From Paraburkholderia nodosa DSM 21604 (GTDB taxonomy: Bacteria > Pseudomonadota > Gammaproteobacteria > Burkholderiales > Burkholderiaceae), in NCBI RefSeq assembly GCF_000519185.1, contig NZ_JAFA01000011.1, forward strand, positions 62,001 to 126,000: a stretch of 64,000 nt of DNA, read 5' to 3'. Positions 7,506 to 17,497 of this stretch are shown piece by piece (the first letter of the stretch is position 1; every line of letters starts with the position of its first letter). The notes below the pieces were generated by a model, which had not been told where the DNA came from, did no database searches, and worked only from the letters and a program-made list of their open reading frames with translations. A program made the translations under genes and the position numbers.

Positions 7506-8477
7506 ATGAATACCCAAGAGGCGAAAATCGTCCTCGAGACTGCATTGATCTGCACGCAGGAGCCGTTGAAGATCGGCGAACTGCGCAAACTGTTTGCCGA
7601 CGACATTTCGGCCGACACGGTCCGCAACCTGCTCGAAGACCTGCGGCATGAATGGTCCGGGCGCGGCGTCGAGCTGGTGGGGCTCGCGTCGGGCTGGCGC
7701 TTTCAGAGCAAGCCCGCCATGCGGACGTACCTTGACCGGTTGCATCCCGAAAAGCCGCCGCGCTATTCGCGCGCGGTCCTCGAAACACTCGCGATCATCG
7801 CGTACCGGCAGCCGGTCACGCGCGGCGACATCGAGGAAATTCGCGGCGTCACGGTCAACACGCAGGTCGTCAAACAGCTCGAGGACCGTAACTGGATCGA
7901 AGTCATCGGTCATCGTGACGTGCCGGGCCGCCCGGCGCTCTATGCAACGACACGGGAGTTTCTCGACGATCTCGGACTGAAGTCGCTCGACGAATTGCCG
8001 CCGCTCGACGATCCGTCGGGCCAGTTCGGGGAGCAACTGCTTGCGCAGCATGCGATCGAGTTTCCCGATAGCGCCGCGGCGCAGTTCGTCGCGGAAGGCC
8101 AGCCCGAGGCGGTCACCGAAGCAGCGGGCGCGGAAGATGCGCTGACGCTGGTAGCCGAGGGCGAAGCGTCGGGCGTCGAAACGTCGGGCGTCGAAACGCC
8201 CGCACAGCCCGAAAGCGCAGCGTACGAGACGCACGCGACGGAACAAACGCACGAGGCGGCAGGCGCAGACGTTGCATACGCAGCCGATGCCTCGGGCGAA
8301 GCGGTACCTGAAGAAACAAGCCTCGCGCAGGACGGGCTAGCCCCGGACACTCACGCGCAGGATGCCGCGCACGCAGCAGATGCGGCGGGCGAAGAAGAAC
8401 ACGAAGACCGCCGCGACGCGGCGCAGGACGACCCCGTCTCAACGACGGACGACGAAGCCGCACGACGCGGCATCTGA
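7506..8477 (+). CDS. scpB: Segregation and condensation protein B, with long acidic tail
   Basis: ScpB is the winged-helix (kite) subunit that bridges ScpA and the SMC ATPase in chromosome condensation. Residues 1-180 carry the two winged-helix domains: [17 protein letters not shown] at the start, then [20 protein letters not shown], the hallmark motif [20 protein letters not shown] and [15 protein letters not shown]. The remaining 140 residues are a low-complexity Ala/Glu/Asp-rich extension that includes a duplicated SGVET. Typical ScpB proteins are about 180-200 aa, so the tail is extra and probably disordered. rluB follows 61 bases later on the same strand. Confidence 0.93.
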   Translation: MNTQEAKIVLETALICTQEPLKIGELRKLFADDISADTVRNLLEDLRHEWSGRGVELVGLASGWRFQSKPAMRTYLDRLHPEKPPRYSRAVLETLAIIAYRQPVTRGDIEEIRGVTVNTQVVKQLEDRNWIEVIGHRDVPGRPALYATTREFLDDLGLKSLDELPPLDDPSGQFGEQLLAQHAIEFPDSAAAQFVAEGQPEAVTEAAGAEDALTLVAEGEASGVETSGVETPAQPESAAYETHATEQTHEAAGADVAYAADASGEAVPEETSLAQDGLAPDTHAQDAAHAADAAGEEEHEDRRDAAQDDPVSTTDDEAARRGI

Positions 8478-8538
8478 AGCAACAAGCATTTTTGACGCGC
8501 CCCGCAAGCGGGCGCGCAACCTGACATTTGAGGTTGTT

Positions 8539-10332
8539 TTGACTGATATCCACGACACCGATTCGACCGACGCGTCTGAATCCGCGCGCCGCGCGTCCTC
8601 CGCGCGCGACGACGACACGCGTGCTTCGCAGGTCGAAGGCGAAGCACAGGGCGGCGAGGGCGAAGAGCGCCCACGCCGCGGCCTGCGCCGCGGGCCGCGC
8701 AGCCTGATCGCGCGCCGCCGCGCGGGCGCGAAGGCAAAGTCCGCCGAAGGCGCGGAAGGCGCCGACGCGTCCGAAACGCCTGCTGCCGCGCCGGAAGCGG
8801 CGGCTGAGCGCGCTCCCGCCGGGCGCGCACCGCGCAAGGACGCAGGCGCGAAGAAGCCGGCCCGCCGCCAGAACACGGGCGCCGCCGCTCAGGGTGAGCG
8901 TCGAGGCGAACGCCAGCAGGGCGAGCGCCAGCAAGGCGCGGGCAAACGCCAGAAGGGCCAAGGTCAGGGCCAGGGCCGAGGCGAAAGCCAGCCGGCAGCC
9001 GCCGCGGGCGAGTCCACGCAGGACGACCTGTTCCTCTACGTGACGTCGCCGGCGTTCGACGCCGACAACGGCGCCAGTTCGGGCGTGCACGCACCGATGC
9101 TGCGCCGCGGCCGTGCCCAGCAGCCCAAGCGCGTGCTGAGCCCGGACGACGACGCGCCCAAGCTCCACAAGGTGCTGGCGGATGCGGGCATGGGCTCGCG
9201 CCGCGACATGGAAGAGCTGATCATCGCCGGGCGCGTCTCGGTGAACGGCGAGCCCGCGCACATCGGCCAGCGCATTCTGCCGACCGACCAGGTCCGCATC
9301 AATGGCAAGCCCATCAAGCGCAAGCTGCAGAACAAGCCGCCGCGCGTGCTGATCTATCACAAGCCGACCGGCGAAATTGTGAGCCACGCCGATCCGGAAG
9401 GCCGTCCGTCGGTGTTCGACCGCCTGCCGCCGATGAAAACGGCGAAGTGGCTGGCTGTCGGCCGTCTGGACTTCAACACCGAAGGTCTGCTGATGCTGAC
9501 CACCTCGGGGGACCTGGCCAACCGTTTCATGCACCCGCGCTACAGCGTGGAGCGCGAATATGCCGTGCGCGTCGTGGGCGAGTTGACCGAGGGTAATCGC
9601 CAGAAGCTGCTCAAGGGCGTCGAGCTCGAGGACGGCCCCGCGAGTTTCCTGCGCATCCGCGACGGCGGCGGCGAAGGCACGAATCACTGGTATCACGTCG
9701 CGCTGGCCGAAGGGCGTAACCGCGAAGTGCGCCGGATGTTCGAGGCAGCGGGCCTGATGGTGAGCCGCCTGATCCGCACGCGCCACGGCCCGATCGCGCT
9801 GCCCAAGGGCCTCAAGCGCGGCCGCTGGGAAGAGCTCGAAGACAATGAGGTGCGCGCGCTGATGGCAGCGGTCGGCCTGAAGGCGCCGAGCGAAGAGAAA
9901 GGCGGTCGTGGCGGCAAGGAGCAGGAGCGTCGCCAGCCCGATCCGATGCAGACGTCGATGGGCTTCATCAACCGCGAGCCGGTGCTGAGCTCGCACGGTG
10001 CGATGGGTCAGCCGCGTCAGGGCCAGGGCCAGGGACGGCGCGGCGCGGCGGGCGGTTTCGGCGGCGGCGCGGGCGCCGGTCATGGCAATTTCGGCGCGGG
10101 CTCCGGCTTCGGCGGCCGTGGCGGCAACCGTGCAGGCGGCCGTGAGGTCGACGGCAACCGTGCACCCGGCGCGCAGGGCGCGCAGGGCAAGCGTGCGGGC
10201 GGCAATGCCAACGGGAATCGCCGCAGCGGTGCCGGCAACGGCGGCAATGCCAACTCCAGTGGCAACCGCGCGGGCGGCAACAGCCGTGGCGGCCAGCGTG
10301 GCACGCCGCGCAACCGCACTCGCGGGCATTGA
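8539..10332 (+). CDS. rluB: 23S rRNA pseudouridine(2605) synthase RluB with long disordered extensions
   Basis: RluB converts U2605 of 23S rRNA to pseudouridine. The start is TTG 8539 behind GAGG, giving 597 aa; the frame is open further upstream but overlaps scpB. Residues 1-200 are Ala/Arg/Gln-rich and disordered. An S4 RNA-binding domain starts near residue 208 ([20 protein letters not shown]). The catalytic domain follows, with the active-site Asp at residue 311 in [11 protein letters not shown]. After about residue 465 comes a Gly/Asn/Arg-rich tail with RGG-like repeats. E. coli RluB has 291 aa, so both extensions are additions typical of Burkholderia-type homologues. Confidence 0.9.
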   Translation: MTDIHDTDSTDASESARRASSARDDDTRASQVEGEAQGGEGEERPRRGLRRGPRSLIARRRAGAKAKSAEGAEGADASETPAAAPEAAAERAPAGRAPRKDAGAKKPARRQNTGAAAQGERRGERQQGERQQGAGKRQKGQGQGQGRGESQPAAAAGESTQDDLFLYVTSPAFDADNGASSGVHAPMLRRGRAQQPKRVLSPDDDAPKLHKVLADAGMGSRRDMEELIIAGRVSVNGEPAHIGQRILPTDQVRINGKPIKRKLQNKPPRVLIYHKPTGEIVSHADPEGRPSVFDRLPPMKTAKWLAVGRLDFNTEGLLMLTTSGDLANRFMHPRYSVEREYAVRVVGELTEGNRQKLLKGVELEDGPASFLRIRDGGGEGTNHWYHVALAEGRNREVRRMFEAAGLMVSRLIRTRHGPIALPKGLKRGRWEELEDNEVRALMAAVGLKAPSEEKGGRGGKEQERRQPDPMQTSMGFINREPVLSSHGAMGQPRQGQGQGRRGAAGGFGGGAGAGHGNFGAGSGFGGRGGNRAGGREVDGNRAPGAQGAQGKRAGGNANGNRRSGAGNGGNANSSGNRAGGNSRGGQRGTPRNRTRGH

Positions 10333-10333
10333 C

Positions 10334-10366
10334 CCGCATGGCGCGACGCCTGGCCGCGCCATGCGG
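10334..10366 (+). other. 12-bp perfect stem-loop after rluB
   Basis: CCGCATGGCGCG (10334-10345) and its complement (10355-10366) enclose a 9-base loop directly after the rluB stop. There is no T run, so it is at most a weak or Rho-assisted transcription end or an mRNA 3'-end stabiliser. Confidence 0.6.
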
Positions 10367-10482
10367 CGGACGTCGCGGCTACGCAACGGCGGCGATACGC
10401 GTGGTTAGCGCGCAAAACACCGGAAAATCCCCTTGCGAGCCCATAAATAACGGTAAAAGGCTGCTCCGGCTTGACCCGTGAT

Positions 10483-10511
10483 TTGCGTTAATGTGTAAAA
10501 AAGGCTAGAAT
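10483..10511 (+). promoter_or_regulatory. Sigma-70 promoter of the rimP-nusA-infB leader
   Basis: TTGCGT (10483-10488), a 17-base spacer and TAGAAT (10506-10511) lie at the start of the 495-base gap before rimP. Predicted transcription start is near 10518. Confidence 0.65.
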
Positions 10512-10517
10512 CACAAA

Positions 10518-10603
10518 GTCGCTGGGCGTGCGGCTGTTATTTGCGCCCCAGGTGCGACCACCTGGCTAAGTGAGAAGATGGGCGTTTCGCCCATTTTTTT
10601 TTT
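10518..10603 (+). ncRNA. Structured rimP leader RNA ending in an internal terminator (attenuator or small RNA)
   Basis: From the predicted start near 10518 the RNA would carry a perfect 7-bp hairpin with a 4-base loop (10548-10565), a short spacer, and then a second hairpin followed by ten T (10578-10603). The product is about 86 nt. It lies in the leader of the rimP-nusA-infB operon. Premature terminators are described upstream of rimP in enterobacteria (Rfam rimP leader). This looks like a betaproteobacterial counterpart, either an attenuator that limits read-through into rimP or an independent small RNA. The assignment is inference from structure and position. Confidence 0.5.
10578..10603 (+). 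terminator. Rho-independent terminator inside the rimP leader
   Basis: A 7-bp perfect stem ATGGGCG/CGCCCAT with a 3-base loop (10578-10594) is followed by ten consecutive T (10594-10603). It lies 225 bases before the rimP start codon and downstream of the promoter at 10483-10511. Confidence 0.8.
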
Positions 10604-10609
10604 GGTTCG

Positions 10610-10665
10610 CCCCAAACTGGTTACCAAAATGCCGACGTTTCACGTTCGGCATTGTCAATTTGGGG
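10610..10665 (+). other. Two-tier stem-loop downstream of the leader terminator
   Basis: An outer stem CCCCAAA (10610-10616) with TTTGGGG (10659-10665) encloses a perfect inner stem AATGCCGA (10628-10635) with TCGGCATT (10646-10653), which can be lengthened by CGT/ACG. No T run follows. It may be part of the same regulatory leader or a processing signal. Confidence 0.5.
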
Positions 10666-10827
10666 GCGTCTAAAGTCACCAACGCGCCAGGTCGTTCGTC
10701 ATCGTGGGGCAGGTAGGTGAGAAGCGCGCGCGCTCACCTGGCGCGCGGCCCGCGAATCCCTAGCGAAGCAAGAATTAGAGCGAAGGAAGTTGCTGGCCCG
10801 CTGCGCAGAACATCTGGAGTGGGCATT

Positions 10828-11286
10828 GTGCAACTGACGGAACTGATTGAAACCACGGTCACCGGGCTCGGTTACGAGCTGGTCGACCTCGAGCGCACCG
10901 GGCGCGGCATGCTGACCATCTTCATCGATCAGCCCGCGGGGATCGCGATCGAGGACTGCGAGAAGGTCACGCGTCAGCTGCAGCACGTTCTGACGGTCGA
11001 GAACATCGACTACGAGCGACTCGAGGTTTCGTCGCCGGGTCTCGACCGTCCGCTGAAAAAACTGGCGGACTTCGAACGCTTCGCAGGCTGCGAAGCGGTA
11101 ATCACGTTGAAAAAGCCATTAGACGGACGGAAATCGTACCGGGGCATCGTGCATGCTCCCGAAGGCGAATCCATCGGTCTGGAATTCGAAGGGAAGGCGG
11201 GTCCTGCGATGCTCGATTTCACGCTCGCGGACATCGACAAAGCACGCCTTGTCCCCAAAGTTGACTTTAGGAGCCGCAAACAATGA
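10828..11286 (+). CDS. rimP: Ribosome maturation factor RimP
   Basis: RimP is needed for assembly of the 30S subunit. The start is GTG 10828, preceded by GGAGTGGG. This gives 152 aa, the family norm, and begins [22 protein letters not shown]. The N-terminal domain covers about 1-80 and includes the conserved [12 protein letters not shown] and [17 protein letters not shown] motifs. A C-terminal SH3-like domain follows. Its TGA overlaps the nusA ATG (ATGA), so the two are translationally coupled. It is the first gene of the rimP-nusA-infB operon behind the attenuator-like leader. Confidence 0.95.
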   Translation: MQLTELIETTVTGLGYELVDLERTGRGMLTIFIDQPAGIAIEDCEKVTRQLQHVLTVENIDYERLEVSSPGLDRPLKKLADFERFAGCEAVITLKKPLDGRKSYRGIVHAPEGESIGLEFEGKAGPAMLDFTLADIDKARLVPKVDFRSRKQ

Positions 11287-12758
11287 GTCGCGAAGTGTTG
11301 ATGCTGGTGGATGCGCTGGCACGCGAGAAGAATGTCGACAAGGACGTGGTGTTCGCCGCCCTTGAAGCGGCGCTTGCGTCGGCCTCCAAGAAACTCTTCG
11401 ACGAGGATGCGGATATCCGCGTGCATATCGATCGCGAAAGCGGCGAACACGAAACGTTCCGCCGCTGGCGCGTCGTGCCGGACGAGGCGGGCTTGCAGGA
11501 GCCGGACCAGGAAATCCTGCTGTTCGAAGCGCGCGAGCAAGACCCGGAAGCGCAGATCGACGGCTTCGTCGAGCAGCCGGTAGCTTCGGTCGAGTTCGGC
11601 CGTATCGGCGCACAGGCCGCCAAGCAGGTCATCCTGCAGAAGGTGCGCGACGCCGAGCGCGAACAGATCCTGAACGACTTCCTCGAGCGCGGCGAAAGCA
11701 TCATGACCGGTACGGTCAAGCGCATGGACAAGGGCAACTTCATCGTCGAATCCGGTCGTGTGGAAGCGCTGCTGCGCCGCGACCAGCTGATTCCGAAGGA
11801 AAACCTGCGCGTGGGCGACCGCGTGCGCGCCTGGATCGGCAAGGTCGACCGCACCGCGCGCGGCCCGCAGATCGAACTCTCGCGCACGGCGCCCGAGTTC
11901 CTGATGAAGCTGTTCGAAATGGAAGTGCCCGAAATCGAACAGGGCCTTCTCGAGATCAAGGCGGCGGCGCGCGATCCGGGTGTACGCGCCAAGATCGGCG
12001 TGGTGGCTTACGACAAGCGCATCGATCCGATCGGGACCTGCGTCGGCATCCGCGGTTCGCGCGTGCAGGCCGTGCGCAACGAGCTCGGTGGCGAAAACGT
12101 CGACATCGTGCTATGGTCGGAAGATCCCGCCCAGTTCGTGATCGGCGCGCTCGCGCCGGCTGCCGTGCAGTCGATCGTCGTCGACGAGGAAAAGCACGCG
12201 ATGGACGTCGTGGTCGACGAGAGCGAACTCGCAGTCGCGATCGGCCGTAGCGGCCAGAACGTGCGTCTCGCCAGCGAGCTGACCGGCTGGCAAATCAATA
12301 TCATGACGCCGGACGAATCTGCGCAAAAGCAGAATCAGGAGCGCACGGTGCTGCGCGACCTGTTTATGGCGCGTCTCGACGTGGATGAGGAAGTCGCCGA
12401 CATCCTGATCGACGAAGGCTTCACGAGCCTCGAAGAGATCGCCTACGTGCCGCTCAACGAAATGCTGGAAATCGAGGCGTTCGACGAGGACACCGTGCAC
12501 GAGCTGCGCAACCGCGCTCGCGACGCGCTGCTCACGCAGGCGATCGCGAACGAGGAGAAGGTGGAAAGCGCCGCGCTGGACCTCAAGAGTCTGGACGGTA
12601 TCGACCCGGACCTGCTCGCGAAACTGGCGCAGCATGAAGTTCACACCCGCGACGAGCTCGCCGAGCTGGCCGTGGACGAGCTGGTCGAAATGACGGGAAT
12701 GGAAGAGGACGCCGCCAAGGCGTTGATCATGAAGGCACGTGAGCACTGGTTCCAGTAA
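11283..12758 (+). CDS. nusA: Transcription termination/antitermination factor NusA
   Basis: NusA binds RNA polymerase and nascent RNA and modulates pausing, termination and antitermination. The 491-aa protein has the N-terminal polymerase-binding domain (1-125), an S1 domain (about 135-200, [20 protein letters not shown]), two KH domains (about 200-345, with [20 protein letters not shown] and [17 protein letters not shown]), and two acidic C-terminal repeats (about 365-491) such as those that contact the alpha subunit or lambda N in E. coli. Its start overlaps the rimP stop by four bases. It is typical in length and order. Confidence 0.97.
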   Translation: MSREVLMLVDALAREKNVDKDVVFAALEAALASASKKLFDEDADIRVHIDRESGEHETFRRWRVVPDEAGLQEPDQEILLFEAREQDPEAQIDGFVEQPVASVEFGRIGAQAAKQVILQKVRDAEREQILNDFLERGESIMTGTVKRMDKGNFIVESGRVEALLRRDQLIPKENLRVGDRVRAWIGKVDRTARGPQIELSRTAPEFLMKLFEMEVPEIEQGLLEIKAAARDPGVRAKIGVVAYDKRIDPIGTCVGIRGSRVQAVRNELGGENVDIVLWSEDPAQFVIGALAPAAVQSIVVDEEKHAMDVVVDESELAVAIGRSGQNVRLASELTGWQINIMTPDESAQKQNQERTVLRDLFMARLDVDEEVADILIDEGFTSLEEIAYVPLNEMLEIEAFDEDTVHELRNRARDALLTQAIANEEKVESAALDLKSLDGIDPDLLAKLAQHEVHTRDELAELAVDELVEMTGMEEDAAKALIMKAREHWFQ

Positions 12759-12913
12759 CCCGCCGACGGGAAACTGCATCAGGGCGCGACGAGCAGGAAG
12801 CGACCATGACCCACTGAACTGAACGCGGCGGAGCCTTGCAGAACGCGAGGCACCGAAGGCCGCATGACCCGATGTCAACCGCAAGGAATCGGTCCTTGCA
12901 TTAAGAGGAATGA

Positions 12914-15871
12914 ATGGCGAGTAACAACGTAGCCCAATTTGCCGCGGAACTGAAGATGCCTGCCGGCGTGCTGCTCGAGCAGCTGCAGGCGGCGGGCGTC
13001 ACGAAAGCGAGCGAGAGCGATGCCTTGTCGGAGACCGACAAGGCACGTCTGCTCGATCACTTGCGCAAGTCTCACGGCTCGACTGATGCAGACAAGCGCA
13101 AGATCACGCTGACGAAACGGCATACGTCGGAGATCAAGCAGTCCGATTCGACGGGTAAGGCACGCACCATTCAGGTCGAGGTGCGCAAGAAGCGCACGTT
13201 CGTCCGCCGCGACGAGTCCGCCGGTGAAGCGGATGCATCGAATCATGCAGCCGACGCAGCCGCTGCCGCCGAAGAGGCGGAGCTGCAGCGCCGCGAGGAA
13301 GAAGCGCGCCGCGAGGCAGAACTGCTCGAGCGTCAGGCCCTGGAGCTCAAGGAGCGCCAGGAACTGCTCGCGCGTGAAGAGTCGGAGCGCCGTTCGCGCG
13401 AAGAGGCCGCCGAGGCCGAGCGCCGCCGTGCCGAAGAAGAAGCTGCAAAGAAGAAGGCTTCGGCCGATGCCGCCGCTCGCGAGCTGGCCGCTCAGGCCGT
13501 GGCTGCGCAGCGCAATGCCGAAGCGGAAGCGAAAGAAGTGAAGCAAGCGCAGGATCAGCAAGAAGAACAGCGCGCTGCAGCCGAGCGCGCCGCGCAGCGC
13601 GAAGCGGCCCAGAAGGCCGAAGCCGCCGCACGCGAAGCCGCCGAAAAGGCGCAGAAGGAACAGGACGAGATCGCCCGCCGCCGTGCGGCTGCCGAAGCCG
13701 AAGCGCGCGCGATCCGCGAAATGATGAACACGCCGCGCAAGGCGCAGGTGAAGGCGCCCGAGCCGCCCAAGCCCGTCGAGCCGCCGGCCAAGCCGGCCGA
13801 AGCGAAGGGCACGCTGCACAAGCCGGCCCGTCCGGAAGGTGCTCCGGCCCGTCCGACCGGTGCAGGCGCCGCGGCGAAGAAGCCGGCCACGACGGCCGCG
13901 CCTTCGACGAGCGCGCCGGGTGCCGGCGCGGGCGACCGCAACAAGAAGCCGGGCGCAGGCAAGGGCGGCTGGCAGGACGACGCGGCCAAGCGCCGTGGTA
14001 TCAAGACGCGCGGCGACTCGTCGGGCGGCGTGGACCGCGGCTGGCGCGGCGGCCCGAAGGGCCGTGGCCGTCACCAGGACGCTTCGACGTTCCAGGCGCC
14101 GACCGAGCCGATCGTGCGTGAAGTGCACGTGCCGGAAACCATCACGGTGGCCGACCTCGCGCACAAGATGTCCGTGAAGGCATCGGAAGTCATCAAGGTG
14201 ATGATGAAGATGGGCCAGATGGTCACCATCAACCAGATGCTCGACCAGGAAACGGCGATGATCATCGTCGAGGAACTCGGCCACCGTGCGGTCGCCGCGA
14301 AGCTCGACGATCCGGAAGCGCTGCTGGTCGAAGGTCAGGGCACGGCTACGGACGCCGAGCAGCTGCCGCGTCCGCCGGTCGTCACGGTCATGGGTCACGT
14401 CGACCACGGCAAGACGTCGCTGCTCGACTACATCCGCCGCGCCAAGGTTGCCGCTGGCGAAGCGGGCGGCATTACGCAGCACATCGGCGCTTACCACGTC
14501 GAAACGCCGCGTGGCGTCATCACGTTCCTCGACACGCCGGGTCACGAGGCCTTTACGGCCATGCGTGCTCGCGGTGCGAAGGCAACCGACATCGTTATTC
14601 TGGTGGTCGCAGCCGACGACGGCGTGATGCCGCAAACGAAGGAAGCGATCGCGCACGCCAAGGCTGCGGGCGTGCCGCTCGTCGTGGCGATCAACAAGAT
14701 CGACAAGCCGGACGCGAATCTCGAGCGCGTGAAGCAGGAGCTCGTCGCAGAAGGCGTCGTGCCGGAAGAGTACGGCGGCGACTCGCCGTTCGTGCCGGTG
14801 TCGGCGAAAACCGGCGCGGGCATCGACGATCTGCTCGAAAACGTGCTGCTGCAGGCTGAAGTGCTGGAACTGACTGCACCTGTCGTAGCGCCGGCCAAGG
14901 GTCTCGTGATCGAAGCGAAGCTCGACAAGGGTAAGGGTCCGGTTGCAACGATCCTCGTCCAGTCCGGCACGCTGAACCGTGGCGACGTCGTGCTCGCTGG
15001 CAGCGCCTACGGCCGCGTGCGCGCGATGCTCGACGAAACCGGCAAGCCCACGAAGGAAGCGGGCCCGTCGATTCCGGTCGAGATCCAGGGTCTTTCGGAA
15101 GTGCCGGGCGCGGGCGAAGAAGTCATCGTGCTGCCGGACGATCGCAAGGCGCGTGAAATCGCCATGTTCCGTCAAGGCAAGTTCCGCGACGTCAAGCTGG
15201 CGAAGCAGCAGGCCGCGAAGCTCGAAAACATGCTCGAGCAGATGGGCGAAGGCGAAGTGCAGAACCTGCCGCTCATCGTCAAGGCGGACGTGCAGGGTTC
15301 GCAGGAAGCGCTGGTGCAATCGCTGCTCAAACTGTCGACCAGCGAAGTGCGCGTGCAGATCGTGCACAGCGCGGTCGGTGCGATCAGCGAGTCGGACGTC
15401 AACCTGGCAACGGCTTCGAAGGCGGTCATCATCGGCTTCAATACGCGTGCAGATGCGCAGGCGCGTAAGGTTGCCGAGGCGAATGGCATCGACATCCGCT
15501 ACTACAACATCATCTATGACGCAGTGGATGAGGTGAAGGCGGCGATGTCGGGCATGCTGGCGCCGGAGAAGCGCGAGACAGTCACGGGCATGGCCGAGGT
15601 GCGTCAGGTGATTCGCGTGCCGAAGGTCGGACTGATTGCGGGTTGTATGGTCACGGACGGTTTCGTCAAGCGTTCGTCGTCGGTGCGCGTGATCCGCAAC
15701 AACGTGGTCATCCATACCGGCGAACTCGACTCGCTCAAGCGCTTCAAGGACGACGTCAAGGAAGTCAAGCAAGGCTTCGAGTGCGGTATGTCGATCAAGA
15801 ACTTCAGCGACATCGTCGAAGGCGATCAGTTCGAAGTGTTCGAGATCACCGAAGTCGCGCGTACGCTGTAA
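12914..15871 (+). CDS. infB: Translation initiation factor IF-2
   Basis: IF-2 is the GTPase that brings fMet-tRNA to the 30S subunit and promotes subunit joining. ATG 12914 follows AGAGGA. The protein has 985 aa: an IF2-N domain (1-52), a long charged Ala/Glu/Arg-rich segment likely to be helical (about 105-270), a Pro/Ala-rich linker and a second IF2-N-like domain near 400-450. The G domain follows, with G1 GHVDHGKTS at about residue 494, DTPGHE and NKIDKPD, then domains II-IV ending in the fMet-tRNA-binding C domain. It is 155 bases downstream of nusA in the same operon. Confidence 0.97.
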   Translation: MASNNVAQFAAELKMPAGVLLEQLQAAGVTKASESDALSETDKARLLDHLRKSHGSTDADKRKITLTKRHTSEIKQSDSTGKARTIQVEVRKKRTFVRRDESAGEADASNHAADAAAAAEEAELQRREEEARREAELLERQALELKERQELLAREESERRSREEAAEAERRRAEEEAAKKKASADAAARELAAQAVAAQRNAEAEAKEVKQAQDQQEEQRAAAERAAQREAAQKAEAAAREAAEKAQKEQDEIARRRAAAEAEARAIREMMNTPRKAQVKAPEPPKPVEPPAKPAEAKGTLHKPARPEGAPARPTGAGAAAKKPATTAAPSTSAPGAGAGDRNKKPGAGKGGWQDDAAKRRGIKTRGDSSGGVDRGWRGGPKGRGRHQDASTFQAPTEPIVREVHVPETITVADLAHKMSVKASEVIKVMMKMGQMVTINQMLDQETAMIIVEELGHRAVAAKLDDPEALLVEGQGTATDAEQLPRPPVVTVMGHVDHGKTSLLDYIRRAKVAAGEAGGITQHIGAYHVETPRGVITFLDTPGHEAFTAMRARGAKATDIVILVVAADDGVMPQTKEAIAHAKAAGVPLVVAINKIDKPDANLERVKQELVAEGVVPEEYGGDSPFVPVSAKTGAGIDDLLENVLLQAEVLELTAPVVAPAKGLVIEAKLDKGKGPVATILVQSGTLNRGDVVLAGSAYGRVRAMLDETGKPTKEAGPSIPVEIQGLSEVPGAGEEVIVLPDDRKAREIAMFRQGKFRDVKLAKQQAAKLENMLEQMGEGEVQNLPLIVKADVQGSQEALVQSLLKLSTSEVRVQIVHSAVGAISESDVNLATASKAVIIGFNTRADAQARKVAEANGIDIRYYNIIYDAVDEVKAAMSGMLAPEKRETVTGMAEVRQVIRVPKVGLIAGCMVTDGFVKRSSSVRVIRNNVVIHTGELDSLKRFKDDVKEVKQGFECGMSIKNFSDIVEGDQFEVFEITEVARTL

Positions 15872-15919
15872 TACAGCGGCGCCCGCGGGCAGACCTTCAG
15901 GGTTGCCCGCTTGGCCGAT

Positions 15920-15965
15920 AACGGGCGGGGCAGGCGCTGGCCAGCCCCGCCCGTTTTGTTTTTTG
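15920..15965 (+). terminator. Terminator-like hairpin between infB and rbfA
   Basis: A perfect 12-bp stem (15920-15931 with 15944-15955) is followed by TTTTGTTTTTT. It lies within the infB-rbfA gap of 163 bases. It probably causes partial termination, since rbfA and truB have no clear promoter of their own. Confidence 0.75.
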
Positions 15966-16034
15966 CGCGGTCGTGTGCGCCTTCGTGGACGCAACGCCGC
16001 CTGAATGCCTCGCAGATAAAGAGGTGGAACCATC

Positions 16035-16400
16035 ATGCCGAAAAAACGTACTTCCCCGAATCGCAACGTGCAGATCGCGGATCAGATCCAGCGCGATCTG
16101 TCTGAGTTGCTGCGCGAAGTGAAGGACCCCCGAATTGGGCTCGTGACGATCCAGAGCGTCGAACTCACGCCCGACTACGCGCACGCCAAAGTCTACTTCA
16201 CGACCCTCACGGGCGACCCGAAGACCACGCAGGAAGCGCTCAATCACGCCGCAGGCCATCTGCACAACCAGCTCTTCAAGCGCCTGCACATTCACACGGT
16301 GCCGACGCTGCATTTCCACTATGACCAGTCGGTCGAGAAGGGTGTCGAGATGTCGCGCCTGATCGACGAGGCGAACGCCACGCGCGCGAAGGACGACTGA
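16035..16400 (+). CDS. rbfA: 30S ribosome-binding factor RbfA
   Basis: RbfA is a cold-shock-associated 30S maturation factor that binds the 16S rRNA neck region. The 121-aa protein is a single KH-type domain. It has the family signatures [28 protein letters not shown] and [15 protein letters not shown], and ends near residue 115 with RLIDEA. ATG 16035 follows GAGGTGG. truB begins eight bases after its stop. Confidence 0.95.
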   Translation: MPKKRTSPNRNVQIADQIQRDLSELLREVKDPRIGLVTIQSVELTPDYAHAKVYFTTLTGDPKTTQEALNHAAGHLHNQLFKRLHIHTVPTLHFHYDQSVEKGVEMSRLIDEANATRAKDD

Positions 16401-16408
16401 CGCGGGCA

Positions 16409-17392
16409 ATGACTGCATCATCGAAACAGAATCATGGCGGGCAGCGATCTGACGCGGCGCGACCGAAAGTCCCGCGCCGCCTGCTCGACGGCGTGCTGCT
16501 GCTGGACAAGCCCGTTGGCCTGTCCAGCAACGACGCGTTGATTCGTGCGAAGCGTCTGTACCGCGTGAAGAAGGCCGGCCACACCGGCACGCTCGACCCG
16601 CTCGCGTCGGGCCTGCTGCCGCTGTGCTTTGGCGAGGCGACCAAGTTTTCGCAGGATCTGCTCGAAGCCGACAAGACCTATGAGGCGACCATGCGCCTCG
16701 GCATTCGCACGGCCACCGGCGACGCCGAAGGCGAGGCGATCGAAACGCGCGAGGTCAGCTGCGACGAAGCCGCCGTGCGTGAGGCGATGACGCGCTTCCT
16801 CGGCGACATCGTGCAGGTGCCGCCGATGTATTCGGCGCTCAAGCGCGACGGCAAGCCGCTCTATGAATATGCGCGTGCGGGCCAGACGGTCGAGCGCGAA
16901 GGGCGCGAGGTGAAGATCCTTGCGCTGGAGATGATCGCCTGTGCGCTTCCCGAGGTTCCCGAGGTGACGTTTCGCGTGACCTGCAGCAAGGGCACGTACA
17001 TCCGCACGCTTGCCGAAGATATCGGCGAGGCGCTTGGCTGCGGCGCGCATCTCGTGATGCTGCGGCGTACGGGTGTGGGCGCGCTCACGCTCGAGCATGC
17101 GGTGACGCTCGACGCGCTCACGGCCGCCGACGAGCCCGAGCGCGACACCTGGCTGCGCCCCGTCGATGCGCTGCTCTCCACGTTCCCCGCCGTCACGCTC
17201 GACGCGGAAGCGGCGCGCCGCTTCACGCATGGCCAGCGCTTGCCGCTCAACGAGCTGGTGCTCGATCGCGCGGTTTGCGAAGCGGCCGGGCGCGTGCGCG
17301 TGTACGCGGAAGATGGGCGCTTGCTCGGTGTCGCGAAGGCCGCGAACGGCGTGCTTGCGCCGGAGCGGCTAGTGGTCAGCGGCGCGGCCTGA
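16409..17392 (+). CDS. truB: tRNA pseudouridine(55) synthase TruB
   Basis: TruB makes pseudouridine-55 in the T loop of nearly all tRNAs. The 327-aa protein has the TruB catalytic domain with the active-site Asp at residue 63 in HTGTLDPLASGLL. It also has the KTYEATMRLG motif, the VPPMYSALKRDGKPLYEYAR motif, CSKGTYIRTLAEDIG and a C-terminal PUA-like region. ATG 16409 is chosen over later ones because residues 1-28 precede a well-conserved GVLLLDKPVGLSSN. It is the last gene of the operon and is followed by a bidirectional terminator. Confidence 0.95.
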   Translation: MTASSKQNHGGQRSDAARPKVPRRLLDGVLLLDKPVGLSSNDALIRAKRLYRVKKAGHTGTLDPLASGLLPLCFGEATKFSQDLLEADKTYEATMRLGIRTATGDAEGEAIETREVSCDEAAVREAMTRFLGDIVQVPPMYSALKRDGKPLYEYARAGQTVEREGREVKILALEMIACALPEVPEVTFRVTCSKGTYIRTLAEDIGEALGCGAHLVMLRRTGVGALTLEHAVTLDALTAADEPERDTWLRPVDALLSTFPAVTLDAEAARRFTHGQRLPLNELVLDRAVCEAAGRVRVYAEDGRLLGVAKAANGVLAPERLVVSGAA

Positions 17393-17426
17393 GCGTACTC
17401 GCACCGCGCCAGGAGCGCAAAAACAA

Positions 17427-17463
17427 AAACGGCACGCCGGTGAACAACCGGACGTGCCGTTTT
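17427..17463. terminator. Bidirectional terminator between truB and emrB
   Basis: A long hairpin (about ACGGCACG/CGTGCCGT plus inner CCGG pairs) has T runs on both sides: TTTT at 17460-17463 on the plus strand and TTTTTGTTTTTG on the minus strand. It serves the convergent truB and emrB ends. Confidence 0.85.
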
Positions 17464-17497
17464 GCTATGGACACCCGCGAGCGCTAGCGCATCAACC

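Noticed and set aside
8113-10386. A 757-codon open frame on the minus strand opposite rluB
   Set aside because: Driven by the low-complexity GC-rich rluB ends. It is Ala/Arg repeats only.
10609-10667. A Rho-independent terminator just before rimP
   Set aside because: The stem is good but no T run follows, and transcription must continue into rimP. The real terminator signal is the hairpin at 10578-10603.
12875-16066. A 1063-codon open frame on the minus strand opposite infB
   Set aside because: It is a shadow of infB. The sequence is repetitive and Arg/Leu/His-rich, without family features or ribosome-binding site.
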